NCBI GenBank assembly: GCA_905178155.1
Contig: CAJINV010000006.1
Coordinates: 105,415-152,087 of the forward strand
Source: Amoebophrya sp. A120
Lineage: Eukaryota > Sar > Dinophyceae > Syndiniales > Amoebophryaceae
Direction: 5' to 3'
Length of the DNA: 46,673 nt
The notes under the pieces are model-generated. The model was given only the letters and a program-made list of their open reading frames with translations. It ran no database searches and had not been told where the DNA came from. The position numbers and the translations under genes were made by a program. Of this stretch, positions 29,833 through 39,900 are shown in pieces. The stretch's first letter is position 1, and each line of letters opens with the position of its first letter.

Positions 29833-31359
29833 CTTTTCGCGAGGGAATAGAGAACTTTTCGTCAGCACTTTCTTGCGTCGTTCTCAGAAAGCGGCGAGAC
29901 AATTCCAGGTTACTTTCTGATCTGGATAAATGCGCTTCGCGACTTGCTGTTCCGAGTACGGGGGAATTCCGAGTACTACTATTATGTATGCCGGGTGTAG
30001 AGCTGGCTGTGATAAAATCTTTTGAATGTATGAAGGATGTGACACGACCAGTGCCAGGAACGATGGCCGCTTTGGCTTTACTTAAGTGGCTGCTCGTGTA
30101 AGCTGCTTTTCCGAGTGGTTGGTAGTGACCTGTAAATTGTAAAAAACTATATGGTGTAATAAAATTTGGAACAAAAATAGATTTTTGTCTACACGTGTAG
30201 TAGTTCTGGTTCGTCTTGGCGTAGTTCTTGTGGATAATTTATCCTCAAATCAAACCGGAGCGAAGACACGCTGTTCACTCGCTTCTTCGTCGGTATAATC
30301 ACTGGCCGTGGAGTTCGTGTGGAAGAAAGATTTCAAAATTACGTATTAAATAAAGTGAATTCGGGACTAGTATTCGGATCTACTTCAGGATCGATATAAT
30401 TACGTCGCGGTAGATGAACACTTGTGAAAGAGCTGGTGTGAAAAATGTGTTCGTGATTTTGTTGTATGAACTCGGTCTGACGGATGCAGTGAAAAATGTT
30501 TTATAGCGTATAATTCTTGTCCATGTCGTGATCATCGAGCAAAAACAACTTTTCTGGAAAGATATGAGTCCTGGGTCTTCTTGCTGTCGTGCCAGCACTG
30601 TTATTTTCGGGACCCTCGCCTGCTCCTACACCGGGCGGAAACAGCCGCCCAAGCAGTCTAAAATCTGCCATGCCTGTATTGGAGCGCACCCGCGGGTGCG
30701 CTCCACTGTGGACCCAGTTATTTTCGGGACCCTCGCTGGCTCCTACATCGGGCGGAAACAGCCGCCCAAGCAGTCTAAAATCTGCCATGCCTGTATTGGA
30801 GCTCCAATGTAGACCCAGTTATTTTCGGGACCCTCGCTGGCTCCTACAACGGGCGGAGCCAGCATCATCACGCTAGCAACAACGCCGAAAAATAGAAACT
30901 CAGGACGACGCTCTGATTCGTTATTTCGCACTCCTCGGAAAGATGAACGCACAAAAAACCCAGATTGCTCTAAAAGCATGATGACCAAATGAACACACGT
31001 TCAGCACTACTATAGACAGCTAAGATTCGCCGCAAATCCAAATCGCTCGGTCGGGGTGTGTGTTTATTCTTGTGCTATTTTGGCCTTGCTGTAGTCTCGC
31101 CGTGCAACACAAATATACGTGCAACTACACAAATTTTCCGTCAAAAGATATTGTGGTCTCTTATCATACGGATAGAATGTTGGTCTTGCCTCCCAAGGTG
31201 GGCGAGATTGGTTTTTTGCACGAACAATAACACTCCTCACCCCGTCGCAGCCGCAGGGAATGTTATTGAATCTGCGTGACTTACGATAAGATTAAGAGGG
31301 TATTAGTAGTACAAGGACCTTATGATCAATAAATTTTTGCAACATCTTCACGAGCAGTT
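29833..31359. other. Intergenic gap without gene or introner
   Basis: AT-rich apart from the tandem repeat at 30599-30860. Short ORFs here are products of that repeat. Confidence 0.6.
30599..30860. repeat. Tandem repeat, periods 117 and 101 bp, with 26-bp palindrome
   Basis: The phrase TTATTTTCGGGACCCTCG begins at about 30599, 30718 and 30819, followed each time by GCTCCTACA and GGGCGG. Copy 1 ends in the perfect palindrome at 30680-30705 (half TGGAGCGCACCCG); copy 2 has the shorter TTGGAGCTCCAA at the same place, which accounts for most of the period difference. Confidence 0.88.
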
Positions 31360-34300
31360 CTAGATGGGGATGTAAAGTGTTGCGTTCGTATGAATATTGT
31401 CCATGTCCTCCACTTATCAACCGCAACAATGTCTGGGTCTGGAAGAGTCGGGACTTGTCATGCACATTTTGCATGACCCGTGAGGTCTCTGATGCTGGTG
31501 CTAGCATCACAGATTCTTTGAGAGCTTCTTGATGCAAATTGCGCATGAGAAATGCCCTCTCCGCGTGCCAAGAACTGACTCCTCTTGCTGCTCATGCAAC
31601 ACAGATATTTTTAGAATCCGCAGACAGCATTACAAGTTCCACTCTTCCAGACCCAGACATTTTTGCTATCCATACCACTCGTGTGATATCCCAGGCCCGT
31701 AGCGACTGCTTGAATTTTATCATTTGTAAAAACGTCCCCACACCAGAGTCAAGATGGGAAATCTGCTAGACAAATCAGCCAGCTTTGGTCATTTCGCATG
31801 ACAAGTTTCTCCTCGTAGTGTAATCCTGTTTAGGTAGTTCAGCAGCATCACAGATCTAGTATATCATGCAGATTATAGCATCACAAATTCCAAAACACGA
31901 CTAGAAAATGCCTCTCATGGCGCTACGCATGACAAACTTTTTTGGCATGCAGATTTGCATGACAACTCTGGTGTGGGGACGTTTTTACTCAGGATAAATT
32001 TTGCCGCCTGGAAAAACATGCTTGCCATGTTCCTCACAGTGCTAACGTCCCACTTATCCATATCCTTTGTAAAAAAAACGTCCCCGCCCCATAGTAATAG
32101 CCAAGATGGGAAATCTGCGTAGAAAAATCAACAAGCTTTGGCTGATGTTGCGCATGACAAGTTTGACCTCGTAGTGTACCTAATCCTCTTTAGCCAGTTC
32201 AGCAGCATCACAGATCTAGCATATCATGGTGATTGGGGCATTACAAATTCCAAAACTTCTACACGACTAGAAAATAAGAATGCTTCTCATGGGACTCCGC
32301 ATGAGAAACTGAAACATTTTCCGCATGCGGATTTGCATGAAAACTCTGGGGTCAAATTCTGGGGTGGGGACGTTTTTGCAGAGGATAGTCCAGCGGCTGG
32401 TTAAATTCCCGGGCGGTCATAAACATCCCTGACATTATCGTGAGAAAAAACTGTTGCAGTTACACACTCTGACGCAACATCAGCAAGACAGACAATCTCT
32501 GTCATGCAGGAGATGCTTGCCAATGCCAGCTTCATTTCATTCGTCTTTTCCGTTATAGTCATCTGCGCATTACAAGTTTGCTTTGCCGTGCAGAGCAAGT
32601 TTGTGATGCTGAAATTCCAACAAATGGGTAACTGTTATAACTACACTTTTTTCCGGTGATAGACATGTCCGTCACATTACTGACGTTCCAGTCATTATCC
32701 CACGAAAAAAATGTTTCACTGTGGTGATCCTGCAAAATCTGCATCACGACAAGTTTGCTACGCATGACACTGAAAATCTGTCATGCGGGGTTCCTATCTA
32801 CTTAAGGGAAAACACAGCTAGAAATCAATTGTCTTGCCTGTGTAGCATGACACACACTTCTGCGTGCGATCCATTTTCTGCATCACAAGTTCACAGTGAA
32901 ACAGTTTTTTCTTGCGATAGTCATTCAAGGGCTGGTTGAAATTACTTATGCATTGCAAAAGCACCATTGCACTCGTATAATAAATGCAGTACAAATTTAC
33001 TCGGCATGAGAAATAAAATTTGTAATGCGGATTTGCCTTAAGAAAAAGATTTGTAATGCATGACTGCAATCGCTACGAGTACGATACTTTTGCACAGGAT
33101 ATTACTCGCGCCAAAAAACATCCGGTCCATCGTTGTCACGCTGAAAATATGCATTGCGATTATGTCTGGGTCTGGAAGTAGATTCCGAGATTTGTCATGC
33201 AGTTTTTCCAAGCTTCCTCGAGTCTGGAATGCGGGGCCTAGCATCACAGGTTCTCTCTGCAGCCCCTCCGTGATGCCTATAATTCTGCATGAGAAATTCA
33301 TAGCCTCTCTGCATGGCCAGAAGTGCGCACCTTTTGCCAGTCATGCAACACAGATCTTTGCGTGATCCGCAACTCGCATCACATCAATTTCGGATCCTTC
33401 CAGACACAGACATATTTGCAATCCATAGGAAACATCCCAATCTTGGATCGGCTTATTGAAGTTCACCGCACCGCTATCCAAGAAAAAAAGTGTGTTAGTG
33501 TAACTATCTTTGGCTGACAGCATCACAAATTTGCTCTACATGACTGAGTAAACCTGTCATGCGTGGCCTGTAAGGGAAAACACACATGAAGCGAGGACTT
33601 CATGGTTGTCCGGCATGACAGACGTGAGGCTGTTGCATGTTCTGCATTACAGAGTTACACTTACACAGTTTTTTTCTTGCATAACCGCTGAACATGCCAA
33701 CCATGGTTTTCGCGCCACTGATATGCATCCCAAAAAATGTCTGGGTCTCCTGGAAGATTTGGAGAGTTTGTCATGCAAATTGTACATGGCCTTCGAAGAT
33801 GCATTCTCTAGCATCACAGCTTTCGCAAAGGTTTGCTTAAAATCCCTGTTCTGCATGAGAAATGCCCTCTTCGAGTGGCAACAATCCGAGCGCTTTTTGC
33901 CTCTCGTGCAATACAGATTTTTGTGTGAAGATCGACAGCTGGCATCACAAATCCCATTCTTTCCAGACCCGGACATATTTGCAATGCATAACTGACGTCC
34001 CACTGGCTTATGTCCAGGTCGAAAAAGAAGGCGCGGGTAAATAAATTGGAAAAGTCTTCCACCTGCGACAGGTCCCAAATGCGGATGGGCCCGTGCCTTT
34101 TCTCGATCTCGAAAATTTCCCGGACCTGCTATCGTAAGGAAAAATCCCTTCACCCCATATCGAAACGGGATTTCTATATGCTGGATTTGTGTACACAAAT
34201 GCGCTTTGTATTGCAGGAAGGCATTCCCTTGTCTTCTTGCACGACAAATGTGATTGGTGGTCACAAACCAGCAACACAAATTTTCGGAAACATACCTTTA

Positions 34301-36010
34301 TTTCAGTATGGGGAGGGGAGATTTTTCCTCGCAATAGCTGCTGCTGATAGGAGAACTCGTCGTGGACACGGGTCGCCAGACTGTCCTGTTTGTACGGAGT
34401 ATCAAAAGGAAAAATCCACCTCCCCATATCGAAAACGAAACTTCTGATGCTGTATTTGAGTACACAAGTGGACTTGTAATGCTAGAAGACCAAGGGCCGC
34501 AGTGGTGGCCTCAATGGGAGGCAATTTGTCATGCTGCTTCCCACTTCCAGCTGCCTCCTGTCATGCTGAAGATGCAAAGGTTTATTCCCACGCCACTCAG
34601 CACTACAGTGTCTACAGCTTTTCCCTTCTAGCATGACAAAGCTGATTTGTGACCACAAATCTGCATCACAGATTTCCGTTTTGTTATAATTGGTAGGAGG
34701 GATTTTTCGTCCTGATACGGGGTCAAAGCGGTTTCGAGGGCTTCGCGAGTGGGGATCGGGTCATAGAGGCGGACGAAGTAGCGGACAGAGAGAGGCGAGG
34801 AAAATAAATGTTGAGCTACAGCATTTTTTTGTAGTGTTGATCCACCCGTAGGCCGTCGTTTCTGGTCCTGCAGATGATCAGGGGTCCTCTGCCTCGATAG
34901 TGGTACTTTTTCCCGCTCAGCCTCACTACTGGTCGCGCTGGTCAGGTAAAAATTTATTTCGGAACCAGCATCCTCATCGTCCGCTCTACAAGAACCGTAG
35001 CTGTGTTTACTGTCCCATGCTGAGTAAAGATGTCCCCACACCCAAGTCAAGATGGGAAATCGGCTAGACAAATCAACAAGCTTTGGTTGTTTCGCATGAC
35101 AAGTGTGCTCCTGTAGTGCAGTCCTGTTTAGCTAGTTCCGAAGCATCACAGATCTAGTATATCATGCTTATTCTAGCATTACAAATTCCAAAACACGACT
35201 AGAAAATGGATCTCATTGGGCTTCGCAAGAGAAACTTTTTTGGCATGCAGATCTGCATGACAACTCTGGGTCTGGGGTGGGGACGTTTTTACACAAAATA
35301 TCTCCGTGCGCGCTGCTCGGAGAAGGTTCAGCTGCGTTTCTTGCGGAAGGATGCTGGTGGTGTTTATGGTTCTTTGCGACGTCTTCTCGTCTCCAGTCCT
35401 GCCATGGTCCACAGCCTGCTCAAAAGCTCGGAAAAAGTTCTCGTCTTTCCAACTCCCGGAAGACGGCAAGGCGTCCGTGTTTCCGATAACCGTTTCGCCG
35501 TCCTTCAGAAACAGAATAATGTTTTCCCAAAAGCTATCAAAAGAAAAAAGCGCGTGACAGTTACACATTTGTAGTCAATTCAGCAACACAAATTTCTCTG
35601 CATGATAATGCAGAAATCCTACGGGAAAACACCTATGAAACGACGCTCCTATGCATATCCGGCATGACAGAGCTTGTCTGTCTTGCTTGGCGTGCAACAC
35701 AATGTCTGTGTAACTGTATTAACACTTTTTTCTTGCGATAAAAGCAGCGATGCCGTTTCGACGCGGTCCCGTTCTCGTCTAGCGTACTAGCAGGTGCAGC
35801 GTGAACTACCCGGCCAGCACTTCCTGCTCTGACCGCCGCCGCTACGGCTTTGCGTACTTCTTGTACCGTTGTGACCTTCGTCTCGAAAGTGTCTGCAACG
35901 GGCAGTGCCTCATCGGAAAGCGCGTTGCGAACTTTCAGGCGGAATGAAAACGGGTCTACGTTCTTTGACGGAGGCTGTTCGACATTCTTTTCTTCCAGTG
36001 CGGACTGCAT
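31360..36010 (-). CDS. DUF285 (BspA-like leucine-rich repeat) protein, 446 aa, 14 exons
   Basis: Exons, 5' to 3': 35741-36010, 35301-35534, 34718-35015, 34337-34399, 33991-34129, 33684-33721, 33428-33474, 33102-33147, 32920-32946, 32662-32695, 32388-32435, 31997-32060, 31675-31717, 31360-31414. Removing 13 introners plus one repeat copy each leaves 1341 nt, exactly 447 codons. ATG at 36010, TAG at 31360. Residues about 20-60 (FRLKVRNALSDEALPV ... VQEVRKAVAAAV) may be a ubiquitin-like fold, also seen in the next gene. A helical middle leads to KRHGPIRIWDLSQVEDF, then consecutive DUF285 repeats of about 25 residues: DISQWDVSGAKTMVGMF, NFNKPIQDWDVSSVTTM, NFNQPLNDWNVSNVTDMSGM, EFNQPLDKWDVSTVRNM. 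No signal peptide or membrane segment is seen, unlike surface BspA proteins. Some exons add as few as 22 new nucleotides. Confidence 0.93.
31415..31674. mobile_element. Introner, family A
   Basis: TATCAACCGCAACAATGTCT at left, TTTTTGCTATCCATA at right. Perfect CCACT flanks. Confidence 0.95.
31718..31996. mobile_element. Introner, family B
   Basis: TATCATTTGTAAAAACGTCC at left, TTTTTACTCAGGATA at right. Perfect AATTT flanks. Confidence 0.95.
32061..32387. mobile_element. Introner, family B
   Basis: TATCCTTTGTAAAAAAAACG at left, TTTTTGCAGAGGATA at right. Flanks ATCCA and GTCCA. Removal joins NQPLD to KWDVST. Confidence 0.93.
32436..32661. mobile_element. Introner, D/E hybrid
   Basis: TATCGTGAGAAAAAACTGTT at left (family D type); right end CTACACTTTTTTCCGGTGATA is closer to family E. 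Perfect GACAT flanks. Confidence 0.9.
32696..32919. mobile_element. Introner, family D
   Basis: TATCCCACGAAAAAAATGTT at left, GTTTTTTCTTGCGATA at right. Perfect GTCAT flanks. Lies inside the NDWNVSN codons. Confidence 0.95.
32947..33101. mobile_element. Introner, family G
   Basis: TATGCATTGCAAAAGCACCA at left, ACTTTTGCACAGGATA at right. Perfect TTACT flanks. 155 bp, the shortest intact type. Confidence 0.93.
33148..33427. mobile_element. Introner, family A
   Basis: TATGCATTGCGATTATGTCT at left, ATATTTGCAATCCATA at right. Flanks GAAAA and GGAAA. Confidence 0.93.
33475..33683. mobile_element. Introner, family E
   Basis: TATCCAAGAAAAAAAGTGTG at left, GTTTTTTTCTTGCATA at right. Perfect ACCGC flanks. 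Confidence 0.95.
33722..33990. mobile_element. Introner, family A
   Basis: TATGCATCCCAAAAAATGTC at left, ATATTTGCAATGCATA at right. Perfect ACTGA flanks. Lies after the DISQWDVS codons. Confidence 0.95.
34130..34336. mobile_element. Introner, family C, short form
   Basis: TATCGTAAGGAAAAATCCCT at left, GATTTTTCCTCGCAATA at right. Flanks CCTGC and GCTGC. 207 bp against about 310-330 bp for most family C copies. Confidence 0.93.
34400..34717. mobile_element. Introner, family C
   Basis: TATCAAAAGGAAAAATCCAC at left, GATTTTTCGTCCTGATA at right. Flanks CGGAG and CGGGG. Confidence 0.94.
35016..35300. mobile_element. Introner, family B
   Basis: CATGCTGAGTAAAGATGTCC at left, TTTTTACACAAAATA at right; both tips are mutated. 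Flanks TGTCC and TCTCC. Removal keeps the frame. Confidence 0.9.
35535..35740. mobile_element. Introner, family E
   Basis: TATCAAAAGAAAAAAGCGCG at left, CTTTTTTCTTGCGATA at right. Perfect AAAGC flanks. Confidence 0.94.
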
Positions 36011-36923
36011 CTATTCTTCCATGTGTTCAATATCTAAATATCCAAGTAGACCTATTTGAAGATCTAGGTGTGGCTTATTTTCAGGAGGGTGAGAACATCA
36101 ACATATATTCTTTTCCCTTAGTCTGTCTAAGTACTACTTGCTTCCTGTGTGGGGTAAGTTTTTGACCAGCAAAGAAAAATCCTGTACTTACCACGACTAC
36201 CGAATCATCTTCACAGCTATGTAACTACGCCTGACTGCCTCAAGGCTCGCTCGGGGGCATTTTCATACGGGCCCTCTTTCTAGTTTTCGTACTAGCGCAT
36301 CAGGGGGACGGACGAGATCTGAGGGAAGGTAATGGGGGTAGCACACGTTTAAAGATACTAGTCCGCATTCTTATACCCAATATAACCAATATCATGAAAC
36401 GACCAAATCCGAAGTTGAAATGTCGGACGGACAGGAGCTGCGGACTTTGAATCGACCTCTCAACCAAAAGTTGATTTTTTGCTGTTTCAAAGCCCTTTTC
36501 TCGCACTGTATAAAAAATGAGTCCAGATTTTGGCACGAGGTTTTCTACTCAGAAAAAAAACGCAACCGAGTTTTATTTGTAGTTCCCCCACCGCAAAACA
36601 AATGCCTAAACATCAACATAAAAGAACACACATGTAGTTCACCTTAGCACTGCACGACCAGCACAACAAGGCAGCACGGAGCTTGCGCTCAGAGCGGTTG
36701 AAGGTCAAACCGCCCGAACAGTCAGTCGCGGCGATTTTTGACGGATAGATTTTCTCCGAATATCGAATTGCAGCAGGAGCCCATCGAAGTGAAAGGATCG
36801 CACAAAAGAGGCAGAAAAGTATTTTAAGAAAATGAAGCTTGTCCGCTTTGTCAACACGCGGGATCAACAGCCGCTTCTGCTTCTGTAGTCTTCAGGGACG
36901 AGAGCGCTTCAACATCGTCAACA
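36011..36923. other. Intergenic gap between the two DUF285 genes
   Basis: No introner and no supported gene. The ORF at 36613-36867 is not in frame with the confirmed last exons of the 623-aa gene. Confidence 0.6.
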
Positions 36924-39900
36924 TCAGCTTCTTTGATTTTTAGAAAATTCCACATCGAAATATTCTATGAATTGCAAAAGTATCGTACGTGCATAAATGC
37001 ATTGCAAATTTCCCCAGCATGAGAAATAAAATTTGTAATGCTGATTTACCGTAAGAAAAAGATTTGTAATGCATGCTGCATGCATGATTGCAGTACGAGT
37101 ACGATATTTTTGCACAGGATATACTCGCTAAACCAGGTTGGGTCTTCCTCGCGCAGTTTTTCTTCATTTGCTATCGAAACGAAAGATCCCCCCTCCCCAT
37201 ATCAAAACGGAATTTCTGATGCTGGATTGGTGTACACGAATCAGCTTTGTATTGCAGAGAGGCACTGCGGCCAGATCCCCAGGCTAGGTAGGGGCGTATG
37301 GGCCTAGTTGTTCAGCATGACAAACGGCTGACCTTTAGGCCCAACAGCATGACAAATTGCTTCCATAATGGGGCGGAAGCTTCTGCCCTTGTCTTCTTGC
37401 AAGACAGGTGTGATTTGTGACCTCAAAACAGCAGCACAAATTTTCGGAAACATACCTGTTCGATATGGGGAGGCGGGATTTTTCCTCTCAATATTTTCCC
37501 GGAACCAGTGCCACCACTCCCCGGCTATCCTGTGGAAAACCGTCCCCACCCCATAGTCAAGCTGGTAAGTCTGCAACACGAATGTTCAAGTTTTGCGAGT
37601 TGTGCATGACAAGTTCGTCCCCTCTGCAGCGTAGTGCTGGTTAGCAAGGGAAGCTGTGTGAGGAAGTCATTTTCTCATCCTGTTTACATCATTACAAGCT
37701 TCAAAACACGATTGGAAATGCCTCTCATGGAGCTGCGCATCACAAATCGATTCCTGTCATTGCACATTTGCATGGCAGCTCTGGGGTGGGGGCGTTTTTG
37801 CTCAGCATACCGGCCGCCGAGGGCAGGCCGACTGCGGACCAGTCTTGCGCGCCGCCATCGTCGAGCTGAGCTGCCTATCAAATGCAAAAATGTCTGGGTC
37901 TCGAAGATTTGTAGATTTGTCATGCATATTTTCCATGACCCATGTTGTCTGTAATGCCTAACCTGGCATCACAGATTTTTAGAGGGAATCCTGATGCCTA
38001 ATCTGCATGAGAAATGCCCTCGCCGTGTAGAACAAACTGGACTCCTTTTGCTCCTCATGCAATACAGATTTTTTTCGAATCCGAAGACAGCATCACAAGT
38101 TACAACCTTCCAGACCCAGACATTTTTGCAATCCATACTGCCTCTGGTGTCACTTCATCTTGTTGCCTCGACCCTGATATTAAAACAGTCCCGGAACTAC
38201 AAGAACTTTCATCATGCGGCCCGAAGATGTCGAAGGCCAGGGCGCCCTGCGGGGGTAATTGCCGAAAGGCGGACGCGGTTGCAAGCATCTGCCTGCAGTT
38301 GGTGCTTCCACTGACGATCCAGCTCGCGAGAGAATGGTTAAACGCCTCGGCACCATGAAATATTTCTTCCAAATTGGTTGTGATTCCAATCTATGCATTG
38401 CAAATATGTGTGGGTGTGGGAGATCGCGAGATTTGTCATGCTAGTCTGGCATGACTCTGAGCTTTGCATTGCGTGGCCGCGAAGTAGAGCTCCTCTCGCC
38501 TGTCATGCTAAGCCGCAGTTATTTCTCATGCGGAGTACGCAACTCAGAACCACGGAAAAACTTGTCATGCTTGAAAGCGTAAGCGCATTACAGTGTGCTC
38601 ACTATTCCCTTCCTTGCATCATAAGTTTCCAGACCCAGGCATATTTGCATTTGATACTACCTCCCATCTGTCCAGTGCCTGGTTGAAGCGCTTCGCGTGC
38701 TGAAACATCCGGGCCATAGAAGTCACTTCCCTTTTGCATTGCAAATATGTCTGGGTCTGAAACCTTGTGATGCTGGGTGGCGTATCATGAGGAGGCCACA
38801 AGTGCTGGCTCAGCATGACAAGTTTGTGAGCTACTTCTAGGTGTTGCCTATTCTGCATGGCAAACTGCATTTCTGCATGACAGAAAAATGGGGCTCTTGG
38901 GTGACGTGCATGACAGATTTAACAGTCATGCCAGACAAGCATGACAAACCTGCATTCTCGTCCCAGACCCAGACATATCTGCACTTGATATTCCTCACGT
39001 CCCAGCCATTCAAATCCCGGTCGAAATTAACCGCGCACGAAAACATCCCCTATCCTGAGCAAAAACGTCCCCACCCCAGAGTCAAGTTGGGAAATCTGCT
39101 ACGACAAATCAGCGAGCTTTTCTTGTTGCGCATGACAAGTTCTTTGGCGTCGTAGTGTGATTATCCTGTTGAGCTAGTAAAGTAGCATCGCAAATCTAGC
39201 ATCTCATGCTGATTGAAGCATCGCAAATTCCGAAAAACGAACTGAAATTGCTTCTCATGAGAAATATTTTCAGCATGCAGGTTTGCAAGACAACTCTGGT
39301 GTGGGGACGTTTTTACGTAGGATACCCCTTCCATGTTGGTCACCTTCGATACGTCCCACTGACGGATATCTTGGTCGTATCCTGAGTAAAAGCGTCCCCA
39401 CCCCGTAGTTGTCATGCAGATTTGCAGTCACAGAAAGATTTGTCATGCGGATCGCCATGAGAGACAATTCCAGTCGTGTTTTGGACTTTGTGATGCTGTA
39501 AACAGGATGAGCAGAAGGATTTGTGTTGCGGCTGTACTTGCTAAACTGCACTACAATACAGAGACGAACTTGTCATGCTTTACCCCCAAAACCTCTCTTC
39601 ATGTGTTGCGAGATCCCCATCTCGACTCTGGGGTGCGGACGTTTTTGCTCAGCGTAGGTCGAAAGCCAGGCAGCCGGCGAAGCAGTACTGGAGGTTGGTA
39701 ACGCGGCTGGTGTTCCACGCATCCAGGGGTTGGTTGAAGTCTTTGTTTTCGTAGAACATGAGCTCCATGGTATTCTGTGTAAAAACGTCCCCACCCCAGA
39801 GTTGTCATGCAAATGTGCAATGACAGGAAGATTTGCATTTGTAATGCGCACTTCCATGAGGGGCATTTCCAGTCGTGTTTTGGAATTTGTAATGCTGTAA

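Noticed and set aside
30501-30876. ORFs with internally repeated peptides on both strands
   Set aside because: Arise from the tandem DNA repeat and palindrome; present on both strands.
36613-36867. 84-codon minus-strand ORF with hydrophobic stretch
   Set aside because: Lies 3' of the TGA that ends the 623-aa gene; no start context, no junctions, and not in that gene's frame.
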